From the NCBI GenBank assembly GCA_002709235.1, contig PAQI01000005.1, forward strand, positions 34,312 to 98,311: DNA of 64,000 nt, read 5' to 3'. The stretch comes from Hirschia sp. (GTDB lineage Bacteria; Pseudomonadota; Alphaproteobacteria; Caulobacterales; Hyphomonadaceae). Of the stretch, positions 1 to 8,562 are shown one piece after another. Every line of letters starts with the position of its first letter. Within the stretch, counting starts at the first letter, position 1. Both the position numbers and the translations under genes were made by a program. The notes below the pieces were generated by a model, which was given only the letters and a program-made list of their open reading frames with translations, did no database searches and was not told the origin of the DNA.

Positions 1-2
1 GG

Positions 3-890
3 TCATAGGCCAGCTGGAATTTCCCATCCTCGGCGAGCACAGGCGGCGAGCACGGTGTTCTGCAGCAGGCAGGCAATGGTCATCGGACCGACGCCGCCGG
101 GTACAGGCGTGATGTGAGCTGCGCTCTCGACACATTCTGAAAAGTCAGCATCGCCCACCAGCCGCGTCTTGCCTTCACCCTTTTCAGGTGCGTCAATGCG
201 GTTGATGCCGACATCAATGACGGTTGCGCCAGGTTTGACCCAGTCACCCTTGATCATCAGCGGGCGTCCCACGGCAGGCACGAGGATATCGGCCTCGCGG
301 CAGGTTGCAGGAAGGTCCTTGGTGCGCGAATGCGCGATGGTAACAGTGCAGTTCTCTGCCAGAAACAGCAGCGCAGCCGGTTTGCCGACCAGAATGGAAC
401 GCCCGACAACCACGACATGTTTTCCAGACAGATCGTCGCCCAATGCGCGCTTGGCAAGGATCACACAGCCTGAAGGTGTGCAGGGGCGCAGGCCCGGTTT
501 GCCGAGTACCAGCCGACCGGCAGACGTTTCCGTCAGTCCGTCCACATCCTTGTCAGGGCTGATTTTCTCGATTGCTGCGTCTGCATCCAGCCCCTTGGGA
601 AGGGGCAATTGCAGCAGGATGCCGTCGACTTCCGGGTCCTGATTGAGTGCATCGATTTCTTTTTCCACGGCATATTGGGTGGAATCAGCAGGCAGGACAC
701 GGTGCAGGGACCGCATTCCGCATTCTTCCGTCTGCTTGATCTTCGAATTCACATAGACTTGGCTGGCAGGGTCTTCACCGACCAGTATGACCGCGAGCGT
801 AGGCTGACCGGGCAGGGCTTTTACAGCAGCAGCCACATTGGCGCGCACGTCCTGAGCGATTGCCTTGCCGTCGATGAGTTGCGCTGTCAT
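3..890 (-). CDS. folD: FolD bifunctional methylenetetrahydrofolate dehydrogenase/cyclohydrolase
   Basis: This 295-residue protein should interconvert 5,10-methylene-, methenyl- and 10-formyl-tetrahydrofolate with NADP in the cytoplasm. Visible FolD signatures are [13 protein letters not shown] near residue 46 (the catalytic Lys is in this segment), the QLPLPKGLD stretch near residue 94, PCTPSGC near residue 137, the Rossmann motif [13 protein letters not shown] near residue 158, and the C-terminal [11 protein letters not shown]. Length is normal for the family. The start ATG overlaps the stop of the upstream yggU-like gene in an ATGA arrangement and has GGAG seven bases before it, so yggT-yggU-folD is read as one operon. 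The stop lies 3 bases from the window edge, so the gene is complete. Confidence 0.97.
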   Translation of the reverse strand: MTAQLIDGKAIAQDVRANVAAAVKALPGQPTLAVILVGEDPASQVYVNSKIKQTEECGMRSLHRVLPADSTQYAVEKEIDALNQDPEVDGILLQLPLPKGLDADAAIEKISPDKDVDGLTETSAGRLVLGKPGLRPCTPSGCVILAKRALGDDLSGKHVVVVGRSILVGKPAALLFLAENCTVTIAHSRTKDLPATCREADILVPAVGRPLMIKGDWVKPGATVIDVGINRIDAPEKGEGKTRLVGDADFSECVESAAHITPVPGGVGPMTIACLLQNTVLAACARRGWEIPAGL

Positions 891-1165
891 GTCAGGTCTC
901 CGAATTGCTGTTCAAGAGTTGCAGCCAGGTGGACCCCGTCTGCAATTTTCAGCGTCTTTACACGATCAGTCTCGCCCTTGACTACCGTGATCGAGGATTT
1001 GGGACATTTCCATGCTTTCGACAGCAGTGCCAGGACAGCATTGTTGGCCTTTCCCTTCTCCGGTACGGCCCGCACGCGCACACGCAGATAAGCACGGCCA
1101 TCGGCATCACGATCAGGGCCTTCTATGCGGTCACCCGAGGCATTGGGCGTAACCCTAACCCTCAA
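887..1165 (-). CDS. yggU: DUF167 / YggU family protein
   Basis: This is a small cytoplasmic protein of the YggU/DUF167 family, whose biochemical role is not established. The family core VRVTPNAS, the central [18 protein letters not shown] and the later [10 protein letters not shown]-type segment are all present. The given start is a TTG. The frame stays open further upstream and encodes [13 protein letters not shown], which resembles the usual family N-terminus, but no ATG, GTG or TTG lies there. A CTG at 1207 whose last two bases fall in the stop of yggT (CTGA) would include that segment, so the true protein may be about 14 residues longer. It is followed by folD with a 4-base overlap, and is probably translationally coupled to yggT. 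Confidence 0.88.
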   Translation of the reverse strand: MRVRVTPNASGDRIEGPDRDADGRAYLRVRVRAVPEKGKANNAVLALLSKAWKCPKSSITVVKGETDRVKTLKIADGVHLAATLEQQFGDLT

Positions 1166-1203
1166 GGTCAGGTCATCGCCATCAGTCCGCCAGAACGGGT
1201 CGA

Positions 1204-1506
1204 TCAGAGCCCGGCCTGTGCAAAGGCGGGCCAGATATACATCTTGATGATCAGCTCAAGCAGAATGATACCAAAATAAAGGGCGAGGAAGGACAGATCC
1301 ATGCCGTTGAAGGGCGGTATGATTCGACGGATCGGTCTGAGAAAGGGTTCGGTCAGCTGGTTTGTAAACTGATAGACCTGCGCCACGAACTGGTTGTGGG
1401 TATTGATCACGCCAAATGCGATCAGCCAGCTGAGAACAGCGGTGACGATGAGGATGAACTTGAACAATCCGAGGATCATCAACAGCACTTGCAGCACAGC
1501 CAGCAT
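1204..1506 (-). CDS. yggT: YggT family membrane protein
   Basis: This 100-residue integral membrane protein of the YggT/CCB3 family has two hydrophobic segments (about residues 2-28 and 72-92) that flank the family motif TEPFLRPIRRIIPPFNGMDLS near residue 52. YggT-family proteins are linked to membrane or osmotic-stress functions in bacteria and to cytochrome assembly in plastids; the bacterial role remains loosely defined. AAAGG lies about nine bases before the ATG. It heads the yggT-yggU-folD operon, a common pairing of yggT with yggU. Confidence 0.93.
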   Translation of the reverse strand: MLAVLQVLLMILGLFKFILIVTAVLSWLIAFGVINTHNQFVAQVYQFTNQLTEPFLRPIRRIIPPFNGMDLSFLALYFGIILLELIIKMYIWPAFAQAGL

Positions 1507-1867
1507 GGAATTCGCCTTTCAATTTCATCACATTATGCCCGTCATATCGGGCAGGTGTTACGATCTGCCTAGCGCGTTTCGCTACGAGTGCAAGCCTTGC
1601 AATGGTCCGCTGCTCGGATGAACGGGTGGGAGCTGCTGCAATATTGGGCGGCGTTTGGTGGCCTTGCTGACTTTTCAGTTCAGTTTTTGATCCTGTGGAA
1701 AACGTGATTTTTCGTGGTTTTGAACCAAGTCCTTGAAAAGCCTGCACTCTTGGTGTGGTCAAATTGTCGCGCCCCAAAAAAGCCCCGCAAATGCTGGAAT
1801 TTCTTCATTGCACGACAGAGTCTAACGTCACATTCTGACATCAGGGCAGGGGAGAAAGGGACGTGCA
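1507..1867. other. Intergenic region between divergent yggT and the coupling-protein-like gene
   Basis: About 360 bases lie between the divergent yggT operon and the VirD4-like gene. I see no convincing coding frame or RNA gene. The region should hold both promoters. A GGGGAGAAAGGG purine run at 1851-1862 serves as the ribosome-binding site of the plus-strand gene. Confidence 0.5.
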
Positions 1868-3307
1868 ATGCCTATCTCCAAACACAAGAACGAGGCTCGA
1901 TTTACCTATAGGGATGTCGATCGCGACAGTCTGCTTCTGGGATGGCGCAGGCCCGATAATGATGTGGCGAATATCGGGTTTGACCTGTCGCCAGAAGAAA
2001 TCCAGATGCCGCCCACGCCGGTGGAGCTGGGCCGTGAAGGCCATGTGCTGACAATCGCGCCAACGGGGTCTGGAAAAGGTGTCAGCTGCATCATTCCGGC
2101 CTTGTTGACCTATTCCGGTCCGGTCATCGTGATCGATCCAAAAGGAGAGAACGCAGCTGTCACGGCGCAACGTCGGCGCGATATGGGCCAAAGGGTGCAT
2201 GTGGTTGACCCATTCGGCATTTCCGGCGAGACCCCGGCCCGGTTCAATCCGCTGGACCTGGTCGAGCCGCAATATGCAGACGCGACGGATGATGCCGCGA
2301 TGATCGCCAAGATGATCACGCCGCCCTGTGACAAGGACCCTTACTGGAACAACAGGGCCGTTCAGGTGATCACAGGGCTGATCCTCTATATGGCATATGA
2401 CATGGAGCCCCAGTTCCGAACATTTGCCACCATGCGTGAACTCCTGCTGGAAATGTCTACAGATCGGCCAGCGGCTCAGGCACGTTACGCCAAAGCACGC
2501 CATGAAGAGGCGCGTAACCTTGGAACCGTGCTGACGGATTGTGCGAGCAATACGATATACGGGATCCTGTCATTTTCTTCGGATGCGGTGGATCGCTTTC
2601 GCGGTGATTCGCTGAAATACAGTCTCTATACCTCTTCGTTCAGTCTGGATGAAATAACGCGCGGTGATCCGGTAACGGTCTATCTGGTGCTGCCGCCTCA
2701 TATGCTGGAATCGCATGGTTCGATCCTGCGTTTATGGGTCGGGGCATTGTTCACGGCGCTCACCCGTCGCCAGTCGCGGCCGGACGTTCCGACGCTGCTC
2801 ATGATCGATGAAGCGGCACAATTGGGATATTTCCCACCGCTCCTTTCAGCCATTACGCTGATGCGGGGCTATGGGGTCAGGACATGGACATTCTGGCAGG
2901 ATGCATCTCAGATCCAGCGGCTTTACCCTGACTGGCCGACCATTGTGAACAATTGTCACGCTGTGCAGATGTTCGGGCGCATGGGACCGCTGGCCGCACG
3001 CCATGCAGCAGAGCTTCTGGGGCTGCCGCGTCCGGATATCCTGCGCAATATGAAGTCTGACGACATGATGCTGGCATTGGGGCAGGACGATCCAAGGATC
3101 GTTGCGCGCCCCAACTATCTGGAAGATGACGAACTGTATGAGTTGGCATCCCCCAATCCGTTTTACGGCGGAGGTGCTGCCAAACAGACGCGGCGTTTGT
3201 CGGATATTGCTGAAAGCGAACCGGCAGCTCCGGTCCAGGGGCAGCTGGACCTGTTCAAGAAGCGGCGGCGGCGGCGCGGTTCGTCAACGGATGACGTCCC
3301 GTTTTAG
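1868..3307 (+). CDS. VirD4/TraG-like type IV coupling ATPase (stand-alone)
   Basis: This 479-residue P-loop ATPase resembles type IV secretion coupling proteins, which bring substrates to a secretion or conjugation channel. The Walker A motif APTGSGKG is at residues 64-71, the VIDPKGEN segment typical of VirD4/TraG follows at about 89, and the Walker B LLMIDEAAQLG is at 310-320. QDASQIQRLY and the NNCHAVQMFG-like region match the C-terminal part of the family. No N-terminal membrane segments are visible, unlike classical VirD4, so it resembles the soluble lineage. The C-terminus is a basic run of Lys/Arg. No relaxase or other type IV secretion genes lie nearby, so the partner system is unknown. 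A strong purine-rich ribosome-binding site precedes the ATG. Confidence 0.85.
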   Translation: MPISKHKNEARFTYRDVDRDSLLLGWRRPDNDVANIGFDLSPEEIQMPPTPVELGREGHVLTIAPTGSGKGVSCIIPALLTYSGPVIVIDPKGENAAVTAQRRRDMGQRVHVVDPFGISGETPARFNPLDLVEPQYADATDDAAMIAKMITPPCDKDPYWNNRAVQVITGLILYMAYDMEPQFRTFATMRELLLEMSTDRPAAQARYAKARHEEARNLGTVLTDCASNTIYGILSFSSDAVDRFRGDSLKYSLYTSSFSLDEITRGDPVTVYLVLPPHMLESHGSILRLWVGALFTALTRRQSRPDVPTLLMIDEAAQLGYFPPLLSAITLMRGYGVRTWTFWQDASQIQRLYPDWPTIVNNCHAVQMFGRMGPLAARHAAELLGLPRPDILRNMKSDDMMLALGQDDPRIVARPNYLEDDELYELASPNPFYGGGAAKQTRRLSDIAESEPAAPVQGQLDLFKKRRRRRGSSTDDVPF

Positions 3308-3331
3308 CGAGGCGGTATTTCACTGAAACCA

Positions 3332-3375
3332 AAAAATGCGCTGGTGGAGATCTGAACGTCACCATCAGCGCATTT
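3332..3375. terminator. Bidirectional terminator-like hairpin
   Basis: AAAAAATGCGCTGGTG and the later CAGCGCATTTTG can pair as a stem flanked by A and T runs. It sits between the convergent coupling-protein-like gene and PiT-like gene and could terminate both. Confidence 0.6.
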
Positions 3376-3408
3376 TGTTCATCAGCCCAGTTCAGATTGC
3401 AGATCAGA

Positions 3409-4506
3409 TCAGTCGTCAATCTGCAGCGGTTGTGTAAGGGCGGCTGGATCGTCTGCTGGAGGGGGGTCAAAGGTCTTGGCCAACCACGGCATGGACAGTG
3501 CCAGAGCCACGGAAATCACAATACCCAGCGTCGCCTTGGCAAGGTCCATACCCACGATGCGTGCTGTTGCGCCAGTCGATCGCACCTTGTCGATGGTCGC
3601 GATGGCAAATTCACGTCCGGCAATCAGTCCCAGAAACACCCATGTGGTGGACATTGGAACCTTGGATATTCCGAGAAAATCCAGTTCGCCGGAGAAGATG
3701 AACAGCAAGGTCGCATAGACAAAGTCGATAATGGTAGCGGACCGAATGTCTGTCACTGAGGTCTTGGTCAGCAGGATCTTCTGCACCGGTCCACCACGGT
3801 TCATGAAGGTGATCAGCAGGAATAACGAGATCAGTGCGACACCAAGCGTGGCACCGAAAAGACCGAGATTGTCCTGACGACCGATCATTTCCCCGGCATC
3901 ATTCAGAATCGGCAGGTTGCGCGGCAGATAAACGAAGATATTCGCGAAATCATTGACCAGCCAGACAGACCACAGATAGCCCGTCGTCACCCATTGCAGG
4001 ACTACCCAGCCTATCGCGTGTTGGCTCTCGGTTGTCCGAAGGAACCAGCGCTCGATTGTCGGTGCGATTGCTGCGTAGATCAACAGGCCGCTGACAAAGG
4101 CGACACCATATCCCATCAGGGATTTTGTCAGCATGGATTGCATGCCGGACAGGGTGGCGAATGTCGCAAGCACCATGAATGTGGTGGAGACCGGGACCCC
4201 GATCCGTGTGAGCACCAACAGAACCAATGGCGGTAGCGTATGGTACCATTTTACCTCGAATATCGGGAATTTCGAGATGTTGTCGAGCTTCCCGTAGGAA
4301 ACGTCTCCACCATTATTGTACCAGCCATAATAGAAGCTGACGAGCAGGATCGTTACTGCAAAAAGATAAAGGACCCACCAAGGCAGGCGGCGGTTGGAGT
4401 TGATGAAAGTCCCCAGGGTCTGGAGTGCATCATTGCCAACGACAGCGTAGGCGGCGAAAGCAAAACCGACTATCGCCCAGATGTTCACGCTGGCTATCAG
4501 ATCCAT
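3409..4506 (-). CDS. PiT-like inorganic ion permease
   Basis: This is a polytopic membrane protein of about 365 residues with roughly ten hydrophobic segments. It has the two-fold repeat organisation of PiT phosphate/sulfate permeases. The first repeat contains YAVVGNDALQTLG followed by GVPVSTTFMV. The second contains VNDFANIFVYLPRN followed by VPMSTTWVFLG. These resemble the GxND and PVSTT signatures of PiT proteins, although sequence between them diverges, so the transported ion is not certain. The frame opens at a GTG at 4533, but an ATG at 4506 with GGGAAG six bases upstream looks better. It converges with the coupling-protein-like gene. No PhoU-like partner is adjacent. Confidence 0.75.
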   Translation of the reverse strand: MDLIASVNIWAIVGFAFAAYAVVGNDALQTLGTFINSNRRLPWWVLYLFAVTILLVSFYYGWYNNGGDVSYGKLDNISKFPIFEVKWYHTLPPLVLLVLTRIGVPVSTTFMVLATFATLSGMQSMLTKSLMGYGVAFVSGLLIYAAIAPTIERWFLRTTESQHAIGWVVLQWVTTGYLWSVWLVNDFANIFVYLPRNLPILNDAGEMIGRQDNLGLFGATLGVALISLFLLITFMNRGGPVQKILLTKTSVTDIRSATIIDFVYATLLFIFSGELDFLGISKVPMSTTWVFLGLIAGREFAIATIDKVRSTGATARIVGMDLAKATLGIVISVALALSMPWLAKTFDPPPADDPAALTQPLQIDD

Positions 4507-4617
4507 CGGTGTCTTCCCGGTGACAATTGGCACAAATACGCTTCAGGCTTCCTAGCAAGTGTTGGGTGACACTTTTATGAAGGTGCTGACAAACGATTGT
4601 GAACGGGGCGGTTTTCC

Positions 4618-5826
4618 TTAGCTTTTGGAGTCGCGCAGGAGACCTGCAAAGCGTTCGAAGAGGTAAAATGAATCCTGTGGTCCGGGACTGGCTTCAGGGT
4701 GATGCTGGACAGAAATGATGGGTTTGCCAGCGACCTTCAGGCCGGAGTTTGTACCGTCAAACAGTGACACATGGCTTTGCTCGACCCCGTCGGGCAGGGA
4801 TGCTGGGTCAACTGTGAAACCATGGTTCATGGACACAATCTCCACCTTGCCGGTCTCAAGATCCTTGACCGGGTGGTTCGCGCCATGATGGCCCTGTGGC
4901 ATCTTGACCGTCTTTGCTCCCAGTGTCAGTGCCAGAAGCTGGTGACCGAGGCAGATCCCCAGAATGGGTTTGCCAGAATCGATCAGGGCCTTGATCATGT
5001 CGCGGGCAATATTGATTGTCGCGGCGGGGTCGCCCGGGCCATTAGACAGCACAATACCGTCAGGTTGATGGGCGAGAATGTCTTCAGCACTGCTGGACGC
5101 TGGAACCACCTCTGCGGAAATACCGACATCGGCGAGATTTCTCAGGATGTTCTTCTTTACACCAAAGTCGACCACAACCACCTTCAGGGAGGTGGAGGAC
5201 ATGTCGCTATAGCCGTTTGCCGGTCTCCAGAGACGTTGGGCATTGATGAATTGACCTGAGGTCGTGACATCGGGAGTGAGGTCTGCCCCTTCGAGCCCGC
5301 GCCATTCACGCGCTTTCGCCACAAGTGCGTCGATATCAAGATTACCGTCGGGTGAGTGACAGATCGCCGTGCGTGGCATGCCAAGTTCCCGGATGCGTCG
5401 GGTCAGGGCCCGGGTGTCGATCCCTGACAGGCCAACAATGCCCTTGCGGCGCAGCCAGGCACCCAGATGGTCTTCAGACCGCCAGTTCGAGGGCGGAGTC
5501 GGATGACTACGAAAGACGGCACCTCGCGCGGCACGCGAGGCCTGCACCGAAGATTCTTCATTATCGTCCGGGTTGGCACCAACATTGCCTATGTGGGGAA
5601 AGGTGAACAGGACGATCTGTTCGGCATATGACGGGTCTGTCAGGATTTCCTGGTAACCCGTGATTGCCGTATTGAAACACAATTCGCCTATGGCGAGTCC
5701 TGTTGCTCCTGAGCCGCGTCCGTAGAACACGGTTCCGTCTTCAAGCGCTAATGCGCCGGTCGGTTTGGTCGGTGACGTTTGCGTCAACATGTTATTAGGG
5801 ACTTGATCAGAGATTGGATTCGACAT
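4618..5826 (-). CDS. carA: Carbamoyl-phosphate synthase small (glutaminase) subunit
   Basis: CarA hydrolyses glutamine and passes ammonia to CarB to make carbamoyl phosphate for pyrimidine and arginine synthesis. The N-terminal small-subunit domain includes [10 protein letters not shown] and the [13 protein letters not shown] segment. The C-terminal class I amidotransferase domain has the nucleophile motif [11 protein letters not shown], then GANHPV, and the His-Glu pair in [11 protein letters not shown]. Length (402 residues) is normal. GGAAGG precedes the ATG. The gene is divergent from yqeY-dnaG-rpoD. carB is not adjacent here, so the two subunits are encoded apart or carB lies outside the window. 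Confidence 0.97.
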   Translation of the reverse strand: MSNPISDQVPNNMLTQTSPTKPTGALALEDGTVFYGRGSGATGLAIGELCFNTAITGYQEILTDPSYAEQIVLFTFPHIGNVGANPDDNEESSVQASRAARGAVFRSHPTPPSNWRSEDHLGAWLRRKGIVGLSGIDTRALTRRIRELGMPRTAICHSPDGNLDIDALVAKAREWRGLEGADLTPDVTTSGQFINAQRLWRPANGYSDMSSTSLKVVVVDFGVKKNILRNLADVGISAEVVPASSSAEDILAHQPDGIVLSNGPGDPAATINIARDMIKALIDSGKPILGICLGHQLLALTLGAKTVKMPQGHHGANHPVKDLETGKVEIVSMNHGFTVDPASLPDGVEQSHVSLFDGTNSGLKVAGKPIISVQHHPEASPGPQDSFYLFERFAGLLRDSKS

Positions 5827-5990
5827 AAGAGCGCGCCTTCCTTAATTACGGCGTGTTCATCATTGGGTGCGCAGGTTGCATTTGGCGCGAAGTAATAGGG
5901 GCCAAGTCGCCCGCGTCAAGCGAGACCTGCCGAGTAGAAGTTGTTTAACCGCGCAAGCCGAGCCTGAATTGCTCGAGAGTCTGATTGATC

Positions 5991-6494
5991 ATGAATATGA
6001 ACGTGACTGCAACGCTGAATAACGATGCGCCTAACAAAAATCTGCGTGCGAGAATCAAGCAAGCGATTCTCGACGCTGAATTAAGTGGCCAGGAATTGCG
6101 CTCAGCGACCTTGAGGCTTCTGAAATGCGCGGTGCTTGAGCGTGATGTTCGTGCGCACCAGAAGGATGAATGTCGTGGTTGTGAAGATGATGAGATCATT
6201 TCCGTCATTCAGTCGATGATCCAACAGCGTAGTGATGCTGTGCTCGCCTTCGAAGAAGAGGGGCGCGTGGATCTGGCCGAAAAGGAAAGAGCAGAGATGG
6301 CGGTACTTGAAGAGTTCCTGCCACGCCGCTTGAGTGAAACGGCTGTACAGTCTGCTGCTGAGGATGTGGTAGCTGAACTGGGAGCTTCATGCCTCAAGGA
6401 TATGGGCCGGTGTGTGACCGAACTGAAAACACGCTTTCCGCTCCAGATAGATTCGCCGTCAGCCAAGAAGGCTGTTAAGAAGCTTCTCCTTTAA
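5991..6494 (+). CDS. yqeY: GatB/YqeY domain protein
   Basis: This 167-residue protein belongs to the YqeY family, which resembles the tRNA-binding tail domain of GatB. The sequence shows the expected LRARIKQAILDA start, the LRLLKCAVLERDV segment, QSMIQQRSDAVLAFEEEGR, and AEMAVLEEFLPRRLSE. The exact cellular role is not established, although a link to tRNA-dependent amidation is often proposed. Possible starts are TTG at 5985 and ATG at 5991 or 5997; 5991 is used because it is the first ATG. It sits directly upstream of dnaG and rpoD, and is probably co-transcribed with them. Confidence 0.92.
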   Translation: MNMNVTATLNNDAPNKNLRARIKQAILDAELSGQELRSATLRLLKCAVLERDVRAHQKDECRGCEDDEIISVIQSMIQQRSDAVLAFEEEGRVDLAEKERAEMAVLEEFLPRRLSETAVQSAAEDVVAELGASCLKDMGRCVTELKTRFPLQIDSPSAKKAVKKLLL

Positions 6495-6591
6495 TCCCGA
6501 GACGTTTCGTTTGTTAATTTTTCCGTTGATAAGCTATGGCGGTCTGGCCACAATAGCTGTTCGGGCCTAGCTTGATCAGCTGAGGGAGCAT

Positions 6592-8508
6592 ATGCGTTTT
6601 TCCGAGGAATTCCTGGACGAACTCAAGGACCGGATCCGTCTGTCTGATTATATCGGACGGAAGGTCAAGCTTGTGCGCTCGGGCAAGCATATGAAGGGCC
6701 TGTCTCCCTTCAAGCCGGAAAAGACTGCTTCTTTCTTTGTGGACGACGACAAGCGCAGCTTCAATTGCTACGCCACCGGCCTGCATGGAGACTTGATCAG
6801 TTTCGTGCAGGAAACCGAAGGTCTGGACTTTACCGAATCCGTGAAGAAACTGGCTGACTTTGCCGGACTGGAGCTGCCGACATCCTCTCCTCAGGAACAG
6901 AAGGTCCTGCGTCGTCGCAAGAGCCTTCAAGAACTGATGGAAGCGACCGTTGTATTTTACGAAAATACCCTGCGTGGCCCTGACGGTGCGGAAGCTCGCG
7001 AATATCTGTCTCGCAAGCGTGGTCTGAACGAGGCTGCATGGGCACGTCACAGAATTGGTTATGCCCCACAGGGCTGGCAGGCATTGCGCGATTATCTCGT
7101 CGAACAAATGGACGCTACGGACCAGGAACTCATCGAGATTGGAGTGGTGCGTCCATCCAACAAGCCCGGCAAGCCGCCCTATGATGCATTTCGCAATCGT
7201 GTGATCTTTCCGATCAGCGACGCTGCCGGCAAGCCTGTTGCGCTTGGCGGGCGCGCGCTTGAGCCTGCTGATGTCCTCAAGGACAAGGGCATCCCAAAAT
7301 ATGTGAATTCGTCAGAAACGCCGCTCTTTCGCAAGTCGTCGACGATTTACGGCTATGGCCCGGCTCGCGATGCCCTGCATCAGAGCGCGCGCAATGGCCA
7401 GGGTGCACTGACGCGCGGGCTGGTGCTGGTCGAAGGCTATATGGATGTCATCGCTCTGGTGGAGCATGGCTTCCCCACTGCCGTGGCCCCGATGGGAACA
7501 GCACTGACAGACGACCAGTTGCGCATGTTGTGGCGGGTCGGCCCGGAACCGATCATGTGTTTCGATGGCGATGGTGCAGGCGTGAAGGCGGCCTACAGGG
7601 CGATAGATGTGGCGCTGCCAATGCTTGAGCCGGGGCGCTCTGTCTATGTGACCTTCCTGCCGGATGGGCTTGACCCGGACGATCTTCTCAAAACCAATGA
7701 TGGGGAAGGGCGCATGCGCGACCTTCTGACCGGCGCACGGCCATTGGTGGATATCCTCTGGGAGCGTGAGTTGGCTCTGGAGACCCCTGATACGCCTGAG
7801 CGCAAGGCGGGTCTGGAAGCGCGGCTTTTCGAACTTGTCGGCACCATTCAGCATGAACAGGTTCGTACGGCATATCGCCGCGAAGTGAAGGAGCGCCTCT
7901 ACCAGCTTTCCATGGAGAGCCGACGGCGTGAGCGCGAGGCCAGCTGGCGCGGCGGCTCCCGGAATGATCGTGACAAGCCCTATGCACGTTTTGGCGGTGC
8001 ACGGATGACTCAGGATATCATCAATGACAAACTGGGTCGTGGCGGCCTTGGATTGCTTTGCTATGCCATTGAGAATCCGTCTCTCATAGAAGAAGCACGC
8101 GATGCTTTGGTGATTGCCGACTTCCTCGATCCGGATGTTTCAGCCATTCGAGATGCCATGCTGGATCTGCAAGATTTCTGTGGAGAGCTTGACCGAGAGG
8201 CTGTTGGGGCCCATTTACGAAATCTTGGCCGCGCACGCTCTGTGAAACTGCTCAATGAGTATCCTAGGACCGAGCCCATAGACCTCAATACCCCTGAAGG
8301 TCGTAGATGGCTCGACGCACTGGAGCGATTTCCAACCGTGGCGGCTCTGCGTGTCGAAGCCGGCGAGGACAGCGCCGAGGCTATAGATGACGGAGTCGAT
8401 GAGTTTGCAGCCCAGTGGGAACGTCGGAAACGGCTTGTTGCTGAACGTCAGGCGCTTAAGGCGCGAGTTCAGGAAGATGCCGATTCGGGTGATCCGGATG
8501 CTGCGTAG
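6592..8508 (+). CDS. dnaG: DNA primase with degenerate zinc-binding domain
   Basis: DnaG makes RNA primers for replication together with DnaB. The Toprim catalytic domain is intact: LVLVEGYMDV carries the acidic Glu281, and CFDGDGAG carries Asp325 and Asp327. The N-terminal domain keeps the fold signatures (GLSPF..EKTASF and HGDLISF), but three of the four usual zinc ligands are replaced: Ser38, Lys41 and Thr62 stand where Cys, His and Cys are expected, and only Cys59 remains. Similar ligand loss occurs, as I recall, in Caulobacter-type primases. Length of 638 residues is normal. GAGGGAG lies just before the ATG. yqeY is upstream and rpoD downstream, the classical macromolecular-synthesis arrangement. 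Confidence 0.97.
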   Translation: MRFSEEFLDELKDRIRLSDYIGRKVKLVRSGKHMKGLSPFKPEKTASFFVDDDKRSFNCYATGLHGDLISFVQETEGLDFTESVKKLADFAGLELPTSSPQEQKVLRRRKSLQELMEATVVFYENTLRGPDGAEAREYLSRKRGLNEAAWARHRIGYAPQGWQALRDYLVEQMDATDQELIEIGVVRPSNKPGKPPYDAFRNRVIFPISDAAGKPVALGGRALEPADVLKDKGIPKYVNSSETPLFRKSSTIYGYGPARDALHQSARNGQGALTRGLVLVEGYMDVIALVEHGFPTAVAPMGTALTDDQLRMLWRVGPEPIMCFDGDGAGVKAAYRAIDVALPMLEPGRSVYVTFLPDGLDPDDLLKTNDGEGRMRDLLTGARPLVDILWERELALETPDTPERKAGLEARLFELVGTIQHEQVRTAYRREVKERLYQLSMESRRREREASWRGGSRNDRDKPYARFGGARMTQDIINDKLGRGGLGLLCYAIENPSLIEEARDALVIADFLDPDVSAIRDAMLDLQDFCGELDREAVGAHLRNLGRARSVKLLNEYPRTEPIDLNTPEGRRWLDALERFPTVAALRVEAGEDSAEAIDDGVDEFAAQWERRKRLVAERQALKARVQEDADSGDPDAA

Positions 8509-8562
8509 AGCGAGAAAAAATTTGTTCGCATATTCAACATGCGAACGAGCCGGGAGACAGGC

